Below are positions 16,735-25,577 of a stretch of DNA of 64,000 bases, one piece after another (positions within the stretch are counted from its first letter, which is position 1; the number at the start of each line of letters is the position of its first letter). A program made the position numbers and the translations under genes. The stretch lies in assembly GCA_963805705.1 (NCBI GenBank), contig CAWDVH010000001.1, positions 310,001 to 374,000 of the forward strand, written 5' to 3'. This DNA comes from CAWDVH01 sp963805705 (GTDB lineage Bacteria > Actinomycetota > Actinomycetes > Streptosporangiales > Streptosporangiaceae). The notes under the pieces are model-generated. The model made no database searches. It was not told the origin of the DNA and worked only from the letters and a program-made list of their open reading frames with translations.

Positions 16735-17601
16735 TCAGTGGTCGGGATCGGCGAAGCTGGGTTCGCGGCCTTCGTTGAATGCGCCGATGCCTTCGGCGCG
16801 ATCGGGATGGACGGCAGAGCGCCAGTGCGCCTCCATCATGATCGCGATGGCTTGCTCAATCGTCTCCCCCTGGCCCATCCGGACCGCCTGCTTGACTGCC
16901 TGTACGGCGGTGGGTGAGTTGCTCGCGATCTTCTCCGCGATCCGGTGGGCGGCGCCGATGAGATCGTCTTGAGCGTAGAGCTCATTGACCATCCCTAGCC
17001 GGTGCGCTTCCTGCGCGCTGATCGGATCGCCGGTCATCAGCATCTGCATGGCCTGGCCCGGCGGGAGCAGGCGCGGGAGCAGCGCTGGCGAGCCGCCCCC
17101 GGCCGCGAGGCCGATCATCGCCTCGGGCTGGCCGAAGGTGGCGTTGTCGGATGCGATGATGAAGTCGGTGCTCTGGGCGAGCTCGCAGCCGCCGCCGTAG
17201 GCGATGCCGTTGACGGCGGTGAAGATCGGCTTCCGCAGCTGACGCAGGGTGTAGAGGGTCCGGTCGAAGTCCTGCCGCTGCCGCAGCCAGTCTTCTTTGG
17301 TCATGTCCTTGCGCTGGCGGAGGTCGCTGCCGACGGAGAAGGCCCGGCGACCGGCTCCGGTGAGGATGACGGCGCGGACTGCGGGCCGGACCGCGATCGT
17401 CTCCAGGATCTCGGTCAGGCGCGCCCCCATCACCGTGGTGATCGCGTTGTCGGCGTGCGGCCGGTTGAGCGTGATGACCGCCACCCTCTCGTCCTGCGTG
17501 TACTCGACGAGCACGGGCAGGTCGGGTTCATCGGCCTCCGATGGCGGGGGGCCGAAATCGAGCGCCTTCCAGCGGTCGGTACGTGCTGGGCTCGTTGCCA
17601 C
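16735..17601 (-). CDS. Enoyl-CoA hydratase/isomerase (crotonase) family protein
   Basis: A 288-residue crotonase-fold protein with the oxyanion-hole segment VNGIAYGGGCELA and FGQPEAMIGLAAGGG. By alignment to rat mitochondrial hydratase, the Glu-144 equivalent is kept (QPEAM), but the Glu-164 equivalent is Gln (QAMQMLMTGD against LAMEMVLTGD), so a standard hydratase reaction is doubtful and an isomerase, hydrolase or other CoA reaction is possible. A roughly 30-residue N-terminal extension is rich in Pro and acidic residues. The GTG start has AGGAAGG upstream. It is the last gene of the DyP/DUF4331 operon, 15 bp after the peroxidase. Confidence 0.82.
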   Translation of the reverse strand: MATSPARTDRWKALDFGPPPSEADEPDLPVLVEYTQDERVAVITLNRPHADNAITTVMGARLTEILETIAVRPAVRAVILTGAGRRAFSVGSDLRQRKDMTKEDWLRQRQDFDRTLYTLRQLRKPIFTAVNGIAYGGGCELAQSTDFIIASDNATFGQPEAMIGLAAGGGSPALLPRLLPPGQAMQMLMTGDPISAQEAHRLGMVNELYAQDDLIGAAHRIAEKIASNSPTAVQAVKQAVRMGQGETIEQAIAIMMEAHWRSAVHPDRAEGIGAFNEGREPSFADPDH

Positions 17602-17616
17602 GTTCTTCCTTCCTGT

Positions 17617-18999
17617 TCAGCCGTTCTGGGTGTCCAGCTCCGCCAGCCAGCGCAGCGCCCGCAGGCCAGGGGCGAAGCAGTACTCCCCGCCGCGGGTGAT
17701 CACGAACGGCGGCAGGCTCTGCAGCCGGCGCCGGATCGGCCGCTGAGGGATGGTGAAGGTGCCCGTTCCGTCGTTCGCTCCGGCGAGCGGGTCTTTCTCG
17801 GCGGGCGCGCCGATGAAGATGCCGTCGTTCAGCCACTGTGTCTTGACGAACTCGAACTGGCGCTTGGGGTGAGCTCCGACGAAAACGAAGATGATGCCGC
17901 GGTCCGCGCCGTCGTCCTCCAAGACACCTTCGGGGAGCATCGGGCCGTAGCTCGTGCCGAGCCGGAGCATGCGGTGAAGGCGGACGTCGACGCTCATCTC
18001 GTGATCGAGCGCGTCACGGGGGTTCGCACGCCGGGCATGCGCGCCGGCCGGACATCTGAAGCCGCGCAGATCATCGCTGTAGCCAAAGCGGTTGTTGCGG
18101 CCCGGGTCCGCGCCGAGATCGGCATCGTCTTGGTCGGGGGATAGCGCGAGCGGCGCGCCGCTCTGCCAGCGGCCGACCATTTTCGCGCCGAGCAGGGCCT
18201 CCTCTTCGCGGCTCGCCGCCTTGGCGTGAAGGTATTGCCGGTATGCGGCCACCCGGGTATGGAGTTTCCGGAAGACCAGGTAGGTGCCGTTGCGGCCGAG
18301 GATCTCGGGGGTCGGCATCGGCCCCACGCTTCCGGTCTCGTCCGGATACCCGAGGATGAACTCGCCCGCCTTGATCGGCCGCTCGTCCGGGTTGGAGCCG
18401 GGGATTCCGCTTCCTTCCACCGCAGGCTGCCCGATTCCGTCCTTGAAGCCGAAGGAGGTGCGCCCGGTCGGGAGCTGGTAGCAATCCTGGCGCCAGATGA
18501 CCTCGACACCGGCTAGCTGCTCGTGCGCGTGGCGGGCACGCTCGGCCAGGCTCTCCAGCTGCGCGGCGTCGGGCGATAGCACCGACACCGCGACGTGGGC
18601 CTCCGGGCTTCCCAGCGGCTTCTCCCAGTTCTCCGGGCCGCTGTCGCCGACATCGCCAAGCTCCGCGGCGCGGGCCGCCATGCCCTGCCGGAATTCCGGC
18701 GCGAAGCTGTCGAGCGAGTCCTGGGGCACGCCCAGCGCCTTCAGCCCCTGGTAAGTGAATGCCACCGAGACCCACGCGTTCCGGGCCGGATCGGATGAGG
18801 ACCGGGCGGACTCGATCACCGGGAGCAGCCGCTGGACCAGCTTCCGTCCCGCCATGCCGTTGTCGATGCGAAGCAGGAGGTAGGTGCCGACGTACGAGGT
18901 CGGTCGCTGGTGAAGCATTCCAAACTGAATGTCATCGCGCTCGAGAGCGGTGCTCGCCGCGGTCGTCGCGGTGGGCGCGGACGTTCGCTCACTGCACAT
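17617..18999 (-). CDS. Dye-decolourising (DyP-type) heme peroxidase
   Basis: A 460-residue peroxidase of the long DyP group. The GXXDG motif appears as GFKDGIGQP, supplying the distal Asp, and the proximal heme-ligand motif as PAGAHARRANPRD. There is no Tat signal peptide, so it should be cytosolic unless carried by a partner or encapsulin, and no encapsulin gene is visible. I chose the ATG at 18999, with GGAGG 9 nt upstream; it overlaps the end of the DUF4331 gene by 11 bp, which implies coupling. DyPs oxidise dyes, phenolics and porphyrins with H2O2. The natural substrate here is unknown. Confidence 0.88.
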   Translation of the reverse strand: MCSERTSAPTATTAASTALERDDIQFGMLHQRPTSYVGTYLLLRIDNGMAGRKLVQRLLPVIESARSSSDPARNAWVSVAFTYQGLKALGVPQDSLDSFAPEFRQGMAARAAELGDVGDSGPENWEKPLGSPEAHVAVSVLSPDAAQLESLAERARHAHEQLAGVEVIWRQDCYQLPTGRTSFGFKDGIGQPAVEGSGIPGSNPDERPIKAGEFILGYPDETGSVGPMPTPEILGRNGTYLVFRKLHTRVAAYRQYLHAKAASREEEALLGAKMVGRWQSGAPLALSPDQDDADLGADPGRNNRFGYSDDLRGFRCPAGAHARRANPRDALDHEMSVDVRLHRMLRLGTSYGPMLPEGVLEDDGADRGIIFVFVGAHPKRQFEFVKTQWLNDGIFIGAPAEKDPLAGANDGTGTFTIPQRPIRRRLQSLPPFVITRGGEYCFAPGLRALRWLAELDTQNG

Positions 19000-20128
19000 G
19001 GCGGGGAGCCTCCGGGGGGTCGGGATTCGGGGGCGCCAGGTACGGGAACGCACGCGAGGCGGGCCTCGTCGCCTGGTCGACGCCGTCGCGGATGACGGGC
19101 CCCTTTCCCGCGTTCACGAGCAGGGTGAAGATCGTGTCCATCACATCGTCGTTGAGCGCCCGGCCACCGCAGGTCCGGTGAGCTTCCCCGCGCCTGGCGG
19201 CGAGCTCGATCTCCAGGAATGAACCCTGCTCCGCGTACGGCTTGGTGACGTCGAGGACGAGGAAGTCCGCGAGGATGAGTTCGGTCAGCGGGTGCGCGCC
19301 ATCCTCGCGAGGCGGCCAGTCGGCCTTGCCGTCCAGGCTGTCCCAGAACGCCAGGTTCGCGTTCAGCCTGGCCCGGTACGCGCTCTCGTAGGCGTGGCTG
19401 AGGTCGAACGCGTCGTCCATGTTGTATAGGTCGCGGATCTCGAGATCGCGGTTCACCGGGTCGAACTGCTTCGGCGCCAGCATCAGGTTGGGCACCTCGG
19501 GGCGCCCGGCGCGCTCGAGGCGGACGTTGAGGCTGCCGCGCGTCAGGGTCTCCGCGACCACGCCGATCAGCTCGGTGCCGTCGGGCAGCACGGCGCGGTC
19601 GACCTCGACCACCAGGCTGAGAACGTTCTTGCCGTCGAGGTAGATCGCGCCCGGGTCGGTGAACGCGAGCTGGCCCGTGGCGATCGTCTTCAGCGTGGCC
19701 GGCGCATCCATGATGAACGGATCCCACCGCGGCCCGGCGAACACGCGAACGCCGTCGCCCTGGCCGCCGCACTCGTCGGTCACCCTTATCGAGACCGCCC
19801 CGCCGGTCGGCACCGAGCACGAGCCTTCTTGCTCCGGGCCGTTCGCGCCGTGTCCGCCCGCCGGGGCCGAGAACATACAGTCGATCACGATCTCTTCGCC
19901 GCCCGCGACGAACGGCACCCCGTCCTGCTGGGCGTTCGCGGTGAGCGGCCGCAGCCGGAAGCGGTAGATGAGCCCGTCAGAGAAGACCGCCGACGGCGGC
20001 GCGAACGGCAGCGTGTTGAGCACCAGGACGAGCCGGCCTGGGTCCTCGGGACTCGGGAACGCGTACAGGTCAGTGATGTCCGCGACCGGCTCGGCCTCGG
20101 CTCGCGGCCCGGAGATGTGATGCGACAT
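18989..20128 (-). CDS. DUF4331 domain protein
   Basis: A 379-residue protein beginning MSHHISGPRAEAEPVADIT and DLYAFPSPEDPGRLVLVLN, the N-terminal signature of DUF4331. This family is uncharacterised and beta-rich; here there is no signal peptide. Further conserved-looking parts are GPRWDPFIMD, PKQFDPVNRDLEIRDL and the C-terminal RALNDDVMDTIFTLLVN. The ATG has GGAAGG upstream. It lies between an unknown 181-aa gene and the DyP gene, overlapping the latter by 11 bp, so it probably acts with the peroxidase. Confidence 0.85.
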   Translation of the reverse strand: MSHHISGPRAEAEPVADITDLYAFPSPEDPGRLVLVLNTLPFAPPSAVFSDGLIYRFRLRPLTANAQQDGVPFVAGGEEIVIDCMFSAPAGGHGANGPEQEGSCSVPTGGAVSIRVTDECGGQGDGVRVFAGPRWDPFIMDAPATLKTIATGQLAFTDPGAIYLDGKNVLSLVVEVDRAVLPDGTELIGVVAETLTRGSLNVRLERAGRPEVPNLMLAPKQFDPVNRDLEIRDLYNMDDAFDLSHAYESAYRARLNANLAFWDSLDGKADWPPREDGAHPLTELILADFLVLDVTKPYAEQGSFLEIELAARRGEAHRTCGGRALNDDVMDTIFTLLVNAGKGPVIRDGVDQATRPASRAFPYLAPPNPDPPEAPRHVQ

Positions 20129-20189
20129 CGCCCGCCTTCCGTTGTTCCCGGTTCGTCCGTTGTTCCCGGTTTCGTCCGCGGCGGCCCGC

Positions 20190-20735
20190 CTAGGCGTCTG
20201 CGGCTTCGTTGAGCAGCGGCTTCAGCGCGGGGTGCCGCAGCGCGTCCCCGGCGCCTGGATCATCGAGCACCTGCTGAAAGGCCTCGTTCACCCGCAGCGC
20301 CTTGCGGATCTCCTTCACCGTGCCGGCATAGTTCCGGGCGTAGGCCCCGGCAGTAACCTGGGCGCTCAAGATGAACTCCTTCACCGCGGTCAGGTCCGGA
20401 AGGCCCTCGTAACCCTCGACATGCCGGAAGATCGAGTCGAAAAGCTGCAGCGGCTTGGACGCGAAGTCCTCCATGTAGGAGTCCCACGGGCCGTCGAAGC
20501 TCGTCGCGAAAAGCAGCCGTGTGTCACCGTCGAACAGCACGAACCTGGCTTCGTGAATGGACGCGATCGGCATCGCGTAGTCCCCTGGCCGGTAGCCAGG
20601 ACTGTCCTGCAGCGCCCCGAGCGCAGCCCGCAGGTCATTCTCGTGGCCCGCCCTGACGCGGAAGAACAAGCTGAATTCGCTCGCCGAGCCGACCTGGACG
20701 CCGGGCCGGGGGGGTCCTGCTGAGGGGGTTGCCAA
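20190..20735 (-). CDS. Hypothetical protein of the DyP/DUF4331 operon
   Basis: A 181-residue protein that I cannot place in a named family. The first half has ferredoxin-like strand/helix alternation (EFSLFFRVRAGHENDLRAAL, HEARFVLFDGDTRLLFATSF), reminiscent of dimeric alpha-beta barrel folds; the second half is helical (FILSAQVTAGAYARN). I chose the TTG at 20735 because AGGAGA lies about 6 nt upstream and the conserved-looking part begins soon after. It is 61 bp upstream of the DUF4331 gene and 74 bp downstream of the flavoprotein gene on the same strand, so a shared transcript is likely. Confidence 0.6.
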   Translation of the reverse strand: MATPSAGPPRPGVQVGSASEFSLFFRVRAGHENDLRAALGALQDSPGYRPGDYAMPIASIHEARFVLFDGDTRLLFATSFDGPWDSYMEDFASKPLQLFDSIFRHVEGYEGLPDLTAVKEFILSAQVTAGAYARNYAGTVKEIRKALRVNEAFQQVLDDPGAGDALRHPALKPLLNEAADA

Positions 20736-20809
20736 GATCTTTCTCCTGTTCGGTAAGGGCGTGGTCTCGGTGAGGGCGTGGTCCTGTACCGCGTGCGCCC
20801 GCAGCCAGC

Positions 20810-22264
20810 TCAGGCGACGCCGGCCACCACCGCTGTTTCGAGATGATCGACGGCCCACTTTCCGGTGTGATCGAGTTCGATCGCGGCGAGGATCGCCGCG
20901 CGGCCCAGAGCGTTCGCGTAGGTGGGAAACGAGAACGGGACCATTGCCAGTTCCTCGACGGGCATCTTCGCGGCCATCGCTGTCGCTGCCAGCTGCGCGA
21001 GCTCGACCGCGCGCTCCCCCACGACGTGGCAGCCCACAATCGTATGGAGTTCGCGGTCGACGACCAGCTTGCAGAACCCTGTCTGGCGGCCATCGATGAT
21101 CGGCCGCGGGAGCGAGTCGAAGCGCACCGTGGCCGCGACCACCTCGCGGTCCTCCCTGGCTGCTGCCTCGGTCAGCCCGGCCGAGGCGTACTCGGGGTCC
21201 GTGAAGCTGCCGATGGGGCTCACCTGGGGAGTCAGGACCGTGGTTGCTCCGAGGACGGCGTTGGTCGCGGCCACTAGCCCCTGGCGGACCGCCTCGTGCA
21301 CGACCAGCGCGCGCCCGGTGACGTCGCCGGCGGCGAAGATGTGCGGCACGATCGTGCGCAACTGCGCGTCGACCTGGACGTATCCGCGCCGGTCCGTCTG
21401 CACCCCGGCCCGCTCGAGGCCCAGCCCGGCGGTGGCCGCGACCCATCCGGCCGCCACCACGGCCAGCGTGGCGTCGATGCTGTGCTGCCCGTCGCTGGTC
21501 GAATGGATGAGCCGCACGCCGGTCGCACAGCGCTCGAAGCGGTCGATCGTCCCGGCGTCCGCCACCACCTGGACGCCAGACGCCGCCATGGCGGCAGTGA
21601 CCGCTTCGGACACCTCTTGGTCCTCAGTCATCAAGATGCGGGGAGCGATCTCGACGAGATAGACCTGTGAGCCGAACGCGTTGAAGATCGATGCCACCTG
21701 CACGCCGGTCGCGCCACCGCCGATCACCACCAGTGACGGCGGCACCGAGGAAAGCTGCCATGCGTCGCTGTGGGTTGCGGTCAGGCCGAAGCCGGGTACC
21801 GCCAACGGCCGTGAGGCTCCTCCGGTACAGAGGATGACCTTGTCTGCCCGAAGCTGCGGCGCATTGTCGCTTTCGACCGTGTGGGCGTCGGCGAAGCGCG
21901 CGGTGCCGGCCTGCTCGTAGATGCTCACCCCGGCGCGCTCCAGATCGTCGCGCAGCAGCGTGTGCTGGCGTGCGTCCGCGGTCACGTCACGAACGCGGGC
22001 TAGCAGCCGGGCGTAGTCGAGCGAGGGTTCGCCGCCCGCGATCCCGTAGAGCGGGAGCTGCCTGGCCTCGCGGATCAGCCGTGCCGCCTGGGCTAGCGTA
22101 CGCACCGGAACGGGCCCGTCGTTCGCGGCCATTCCCCCGAACTGATCGCGGGTGATCAGCGCCGTGCTGGCTCCCAGGCGGGCCGCACGGAGCGCCGCGA
22201 CGACCCCCGCGGGTCCTGCGCCGACGACCACGACGTCGAACCGCTGACGCGGCGATGAGGCCAT
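20810..22264 (-). CDS. FAD/NAD(P) oxidoreductase of the disulfide-reductase fold lacking redox cysteines
   Basis: A 484-residue flavoprotein with FAD motif VVVGAGPAGVVAALRAARLG, the NAD motif VVIGGGATGVQVASIF, FAD motif 2 IFAAGDVTG and a C-terminal dimerisation domain. The stretch where lipoamide dehydrogenases and mycothione reductases have GGTCxNxGC instead reads GGMAANDGPVP, with neither Cys, and the C-terminal HPH motif reads FPT. It therefore cannot run the usual dithiol chemistry and may be an NAD(P)H:quinone or dye reductase, or a partner electron donor. The ATG at 22264 has only a weak ribosome site; upstream in-frame starts exist. It is the first gene of the five-gene operon. Confidence 0.82.
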   Translation of the reverse strand: MASSPRQRFDVVVVGAGPAGVVAALRAARLGASTALITRDQFGGMAANDGPVPVRTLAQAARLIREARQLPLYGIAGGEPSLDYARLLARVRDVTADARQHTLLRDDLERAGVSIYEQAGTARFADAHTVESDNAPQLRADKVILCTGGASRPLAVPGFGLTATHSDAWQLSSVPPSLVVIGGGATGVQVASIFNAFGSQVYLVEIAPRILMTEDQEVSEAVTAAMAASGVQVVADAGTIDRFERCATGVRLIHSTSDGQHSIDATLAVVAAGWVAATAGLGLERAGVQTDRRGYVQVDAQLRTIVPHIFAAGDVTGRALVVHEAVRQGLVAATNAVLGATTVLTPQVSPIGSFTDPEYASAGLTEAAAREDREVVAATVRFDSLPRPIIDGRQTGFCKLVVDRELHTIVGCHVVGERAVELAQLAATAMAAKMPVEELAMVPFSFPTYANALGRAAILAAIELDHTGKWAVDHLETAVVAGVA

Positions 22265-22567
22265 GACTCGATCATCCAGATCCCGGCCACGGCGCGTCAT
22301 CACCCCCGCCGGGTGAGGCGGACGCGACAGCTGGCACGCCGATGCGCATGTGCGTGCGATGACAGTCGTGCGCCTCGAATCGCTGGGCCAGCTGGCGCCG
22401 TGCCGGAGGCCGACGTGGGCGGTGGCTGCACTGGCGGAGCGCGGCGTTATGGCCCCAGGAACCCGGTAAGGACCACTTCGCCCCGACACGCGGGTGATCG
22501 GGTCCGTCCGGAACCTTTGCCAGATCTGAACCTTATCCATACGCCTTCTTAGGAAGCGGCCGGGCAA

Positions 22568-22615
22568 CCTGAATTGAACACAGGCCAGGAGCCTGAATTG
22601 AACACAGGCCAGGAG
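22568..22615. repeat. Two tandem copies of a 24-bp unit
   Basis: The unit CCTGAATTGAACACAGGCCAGGAG occurs twice head to tail with no mismatch, about 300 bp upstream of the flavoprotein operon. There is no open gene across it. It could be a replication-slippage duplication or a regulator site array of two. Confidence 0.8.
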
Positions 22616-22651
22616 CATTGCGGTCCGTGAGTGTGCTGACTGCCCAAGCCT

Positions 22652-22920
22652 TCAGGCCAGCGCCGCCTCGCCTGCCAGCGACATTGCCGCGATGGCCAGC
22701 CACTGCTCGAGAAGCCCCGAACGGAGGATCACATGCACGGCGTCCACCAGGTCATCGGGATCGTCGCTGATCGGCCGGTCGGGCACCGCCAGCATCGGCG
22801 TGTGGGACTCCATCCTCAGCGCTGGCGAGCATGTGGCGCGCAGCGCCCTGGGCGAACACAGCGGGCGAGCTCATCAACGCCGGTGCCATGTCGACCACCT
22901 GGCGGACCAGGACCCCGGTT
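22652..22920 (-). pseudogene. Remnant of a small gene, one frame disruption
   Basis: Two overlapping minus-strand frames read well as protein: an upstream part (VVDMAPALMSSPAVFAQ, AARHMLASAED) and a downstream part ending at a TGA (LAVPDRPISDDPDDLVDAV, LLEQWLAIAAMSLAGEAALA). They join by one base shift near 22815. The combined product of about 90 residues is helical and I do not recognise it. It may be a decayed gene or a small gene with a sequence error. The rest of the 690-bp gap between 22265 and 22955 holds only the tandem repeat above. Confidence 0.35.
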
Positions 22921-22955
22921 AAACATGTTCGGTGTGATACGAACGGAGAGCCGTC

Positions 22956-23669
22956 ATGGATGACTCAGCCAATAGCAAAGGCGTCGTTCCTGGAGGAGAC
23001 GAAGAGGCCTCCCGGTATTACAAGAAGGATTTCTGGAGCAAGGAGAACCTCAAGTTCTCCAAGCCCCATTACCGACTGGAAAAATCGTCTCGGATTATCA
23101 ACAGGATAGCGGGGAGGAGGGAGTGCGCACTACTTGACGTCGGGTGCGGCCCAGCGGCGCTCAGGAGCCTCATGCGCCCGAATATCCAGTACTACGGCAT
23201 TGACATCGCGATTCAGGAGCCAGCGCCATACCTGCTTGAGGCCGACCTTATTGAGGCTCCCGTGAGGTTCGGCGACAAGAAGTTCGACATCGTCGTAGCC
23301 CAGGGTTTTTTCGAATATGTCGGCGAGCACCAAGCGCAGAAGTTCTCCGAGATAGCGCAGGCCCTCAGGAGCGGCGGCACGTTCGTGGCTACCTACATCA
23401 ACTTCGGTCATCGTGCCCGGGAGATATACTGGCCTTACAGCAATGTTCAGCCCATATCTCGCTTTCGGGCGAGCCTGGCGGAGTATTTCGAGATCTGCAG
23501 ATTCTTCCCGACCTCGTACAACTGGAACCACGGGCAGCCCAACAAGCGGCTCGTCAGGGCCAGCAATATGCATATCAACGTGAATGTGCCGGTTGTCAGC
23601 TCGCTGCTAGCCGTTGAGTACTTCCTGATCTGCACCCCGCGCGTTGAGAAAAAACCTGGATCCACGTAA
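22956..23669 (+). CDS. SAM-dependent methyltransferase
   Basis: A 237-residue class I methyltransferase: motif I LLDVGCGPAALRSL, strand-2 acidic YYGIDIA, motif II/III KKFDIVVAQGFFEYVGEH and FSEIAQALRSGGTFVATYIN. The middle and C-terminal parts are rich in aromatic residues and less GC-biased in codon use than flanking genes, consistent with acquisition. A GGAG site precedes the ATG. The substrate is unknown, and its gene neighbours give no pathway hint. Confidence 0.8.
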   Translation: MDDSANSKGVVPGGDEEASRYYKKDFWSKENLKFSKPHYRLEKSSRIINRIAGRRECALLDVGCGPAALRSLMRPNIQYYGIDIAIQEPAPYLLEADLIEAPVRFGDKKFDIVVAQGFFEYVGEHQAQKFSEIAQALRSGGTFVATYINFGHRAREIYWPYSNVQPISRFRASLAEYFEICRFFPTSYNWNHGQPNKRLVRASNMHINVNVPVVSSLLAVEYFLICTPRVEKKPGST

Positions 23670-23686
23670 GTAAGGAACGTTCCAGA

Positions 23687-24034
23687 CTAATTCCGGATCC
23701 GGAAGCGCCGCACCTCCTGCGGCCAGCCGCAGGCCACAGCGATCTTTCCAGCCCACAGCCGCGCCGCCTCCTCGTCGGCCACATCCACGACGGCGAAGCC
23801 GCCGAGGTGCTCCTTGGACTCGATGAACGGACCGTCGGTGAACAGCGGCATGCCGCTCGACACATCGACGCTGAACACCGGGGCAGCATCGTCCAGGCCG
23901 CCGGTGAAGATGAAGACCCCGGCAGCTTTCATCTCTGCCACCAACGCCCTGACGGCCTTGGATTTCTCGCGCAGCTCAGCGACCGGGTGGTCGGGCACCC
24001 ACTCGTCGTTGAAGGCGATCAGGTACTCGGTCAT
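23687..24034 (-). CDS. YCII-related protein
   Basis: A 115-residue YCII-domain protein: MTEYLIAFNDEW start, the VAEMKAAGVFIFTGGLDD segment, then GPFIESKEHLGGFAVVDVAD, the hallmark of the subgroup (PhnB/DGPF-type, YciI-related) often found beside ECF sigma factors. No sigma factor is present here. A strong AGGAGG lies 5 nt before the ATG. The stop is 17 bp from that of the convergent methyltransferase, and the gap holds the palindrome GGAACGTTCC. Biochemical function of this family is uncertain. Confidence 0.8.
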   Translation of the reverse strand: MTEYLIAFNDEWVPDHPVAELREKSKAVRALVAEMKAAGVFIFTGGLDDAAPVFSVDVSSGMPLFTDGPFIESKEHLGGFAVVDVADEEAARLWAGKIAVACGWPQEVRRFRIRN

Positions 24035-24402
24035 GTCTCCTCCTTTGCCGAGGTGGCCCCTGTGGACACCTTCCACCTCCTCCACGAACGGCGACGCCCC
24101 GATCCGACACCGCGTCAGGATTCTCCGGCGGCCGTGACCGCCCGCCTGGTGGTCCAGGGAGCACGTGAAGGTCGGGGGACACGCGCCAATGGGTGCGGCG
24201 GGGATGGCCAGGGCAACCGCGCCCATATGCGATAGCCGAAGCCAGACTTCGCCTCCGCTGCCGGACATGAAAGACAGCCTCACCGGCGGCAGTGACCGAT
24301 GGCCGGACCAGCCCTGGTCGTTGAGCGGGCACTCGACGCTCCACGCTCCTGCCATGCCTCCGAGCCTTTCATGCCAACGCACGCTCATGGCTCCCTTCTG
24401 TG

Positions 24403-25577
24403 TCAACTGGCCTTGCGGAGTCGGGTTTTAGACTTAGTGGTGGCGGGTCCGGGAAGTGACTTGTCCGAAGAGCCGGCGTGGGGATGTGAGCCGGCCGCGC
24501 TGGAGTGAGAGACGTTTCCCCGGTGTCCTCCCGGGCCCGTCGCTCGGGAGGCGACGAGGTCGTCGAGCATGGTCTTGCAGACGATGTCGGAAAGTCGGCG
24601 TTTGAGGGCGCGCATGGCTTCGTTCGGCGTCTTGCCCGCGGCGACCTTCCGGTCGTAGTAGGCCCTGCCCTCGGTGGGGTTGCGCAACTGGACGACGGCC
24701 ATCATGTGCAGCGCCCTGTTGATCTGCCGGTTGCCGCCGCGGGAGAGCCGGTGCCGCACGTTGTCCCCTGAGGAGGCATCGATCGGTGCGGTGCCGGTCC
24801 AGGACGCGAAGTGGCCCTTGGCCGGGAACCGGGTGATGTCGCCGACCTCGACCAGCAGCCGCGCCGCGCCGGAGGGGCCGATGCCGTGCAAGTCGAGCAG
24901 CCCGGTCCCGGTGGTCTTGACCAGCTCGACGAGTTCCTTGTTCGCGGCCTTCTTACGGGCGTAGGTGCGTTCCAGGTCCGCCACCAGTTCCAGGGCGACG
25001 CGCTTGCGGGTCTTACCCGCGGCGTCCTTCGGGCGCACTGCGGCGAGCAGGACGCGGGCCTGGGCGGCGGACAGGTCCTTCTTCGCGCCGCCCGGGATCA
25101 GTTCCAGCAGCAGCACGTGCAGCTGGCAGACCACGCGAGTGTGATCCTCGCCGATCCGGCGGCGCCGGTCCGCCAGCAGCCGCAATACCTCAAGGGCCTG
25201 GTCGTCGACGACCTCGCGCAGACCGCTCATCCGGGTCCCGGCCAAAGCGATCGAAGGGCGTCGGTGTCGTCGGTCTTGCGGCCCTGCCCGGTGGCATAAA
25301 CCCGCATCCGCGCCGACAGTTTCGCCGGCACGTCCACGACCGTCTCACCGGCATCAAGCAGCCGTAGCACCAAGTGCTTGCCGATGCCTTCGCAGCCCTC
25401 GACCGCCCACACCCGCTCCGGCCACTGCCGGGCGCAGGTGAGCATCGCTGCGAACCCTGCCGGGTCGGTGCCATACCGGCCGCCGCCCAGAATCTGCTCG
25501 TCGCCGGCCATCACCTCGATCGTGGCCGACCGCTTGCGGGGATCCATTCCCACTATGACGCGACCGCTTCTGCGCAT
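24403..25577 (-). pseudogene. IS110-family transposase, split by a 1-nt frameshift
   Basis: The N-terminal part (from 25577) carries the RuvC-like DEDD domain: VGMDPRKRSATIEVM with the first Asp, AVEGCEGIGKHL, and GQGRKTDDTDA with the last acidic residues. The C-terminal part (ending at 24403) carries the transposase_20 domain: LHGIGPSGAARLLVEVGDI, ASWTGTAPIDASSG, RGGNRQINRALHMMAV with the catalytic-Ser region. The two parts are in different frames; they fuse exactly at DDTDA / IALAGTRMSG if one base is restored near 25255. With the frame broken, the enzyme is probably inactive unless this is a sequence error. It sits 1.2 kb left of the Tc island. Confidence 0.85.

Noticed and set aside
17002..18144. 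A 380-codon plus-strand frame across the crotonase and DyP genes
   Set aside because: It crosses two supported genes on the other strand and has no recognisable fold.
23674..23704. Palindromes GGAACGTTCC and TTCCGGATCCGGAA as a terminator pair
   Set aside because: They are perfect palindromes without loops or T tracts, and the second lies inside the YCII coding end, so termination is not supported.
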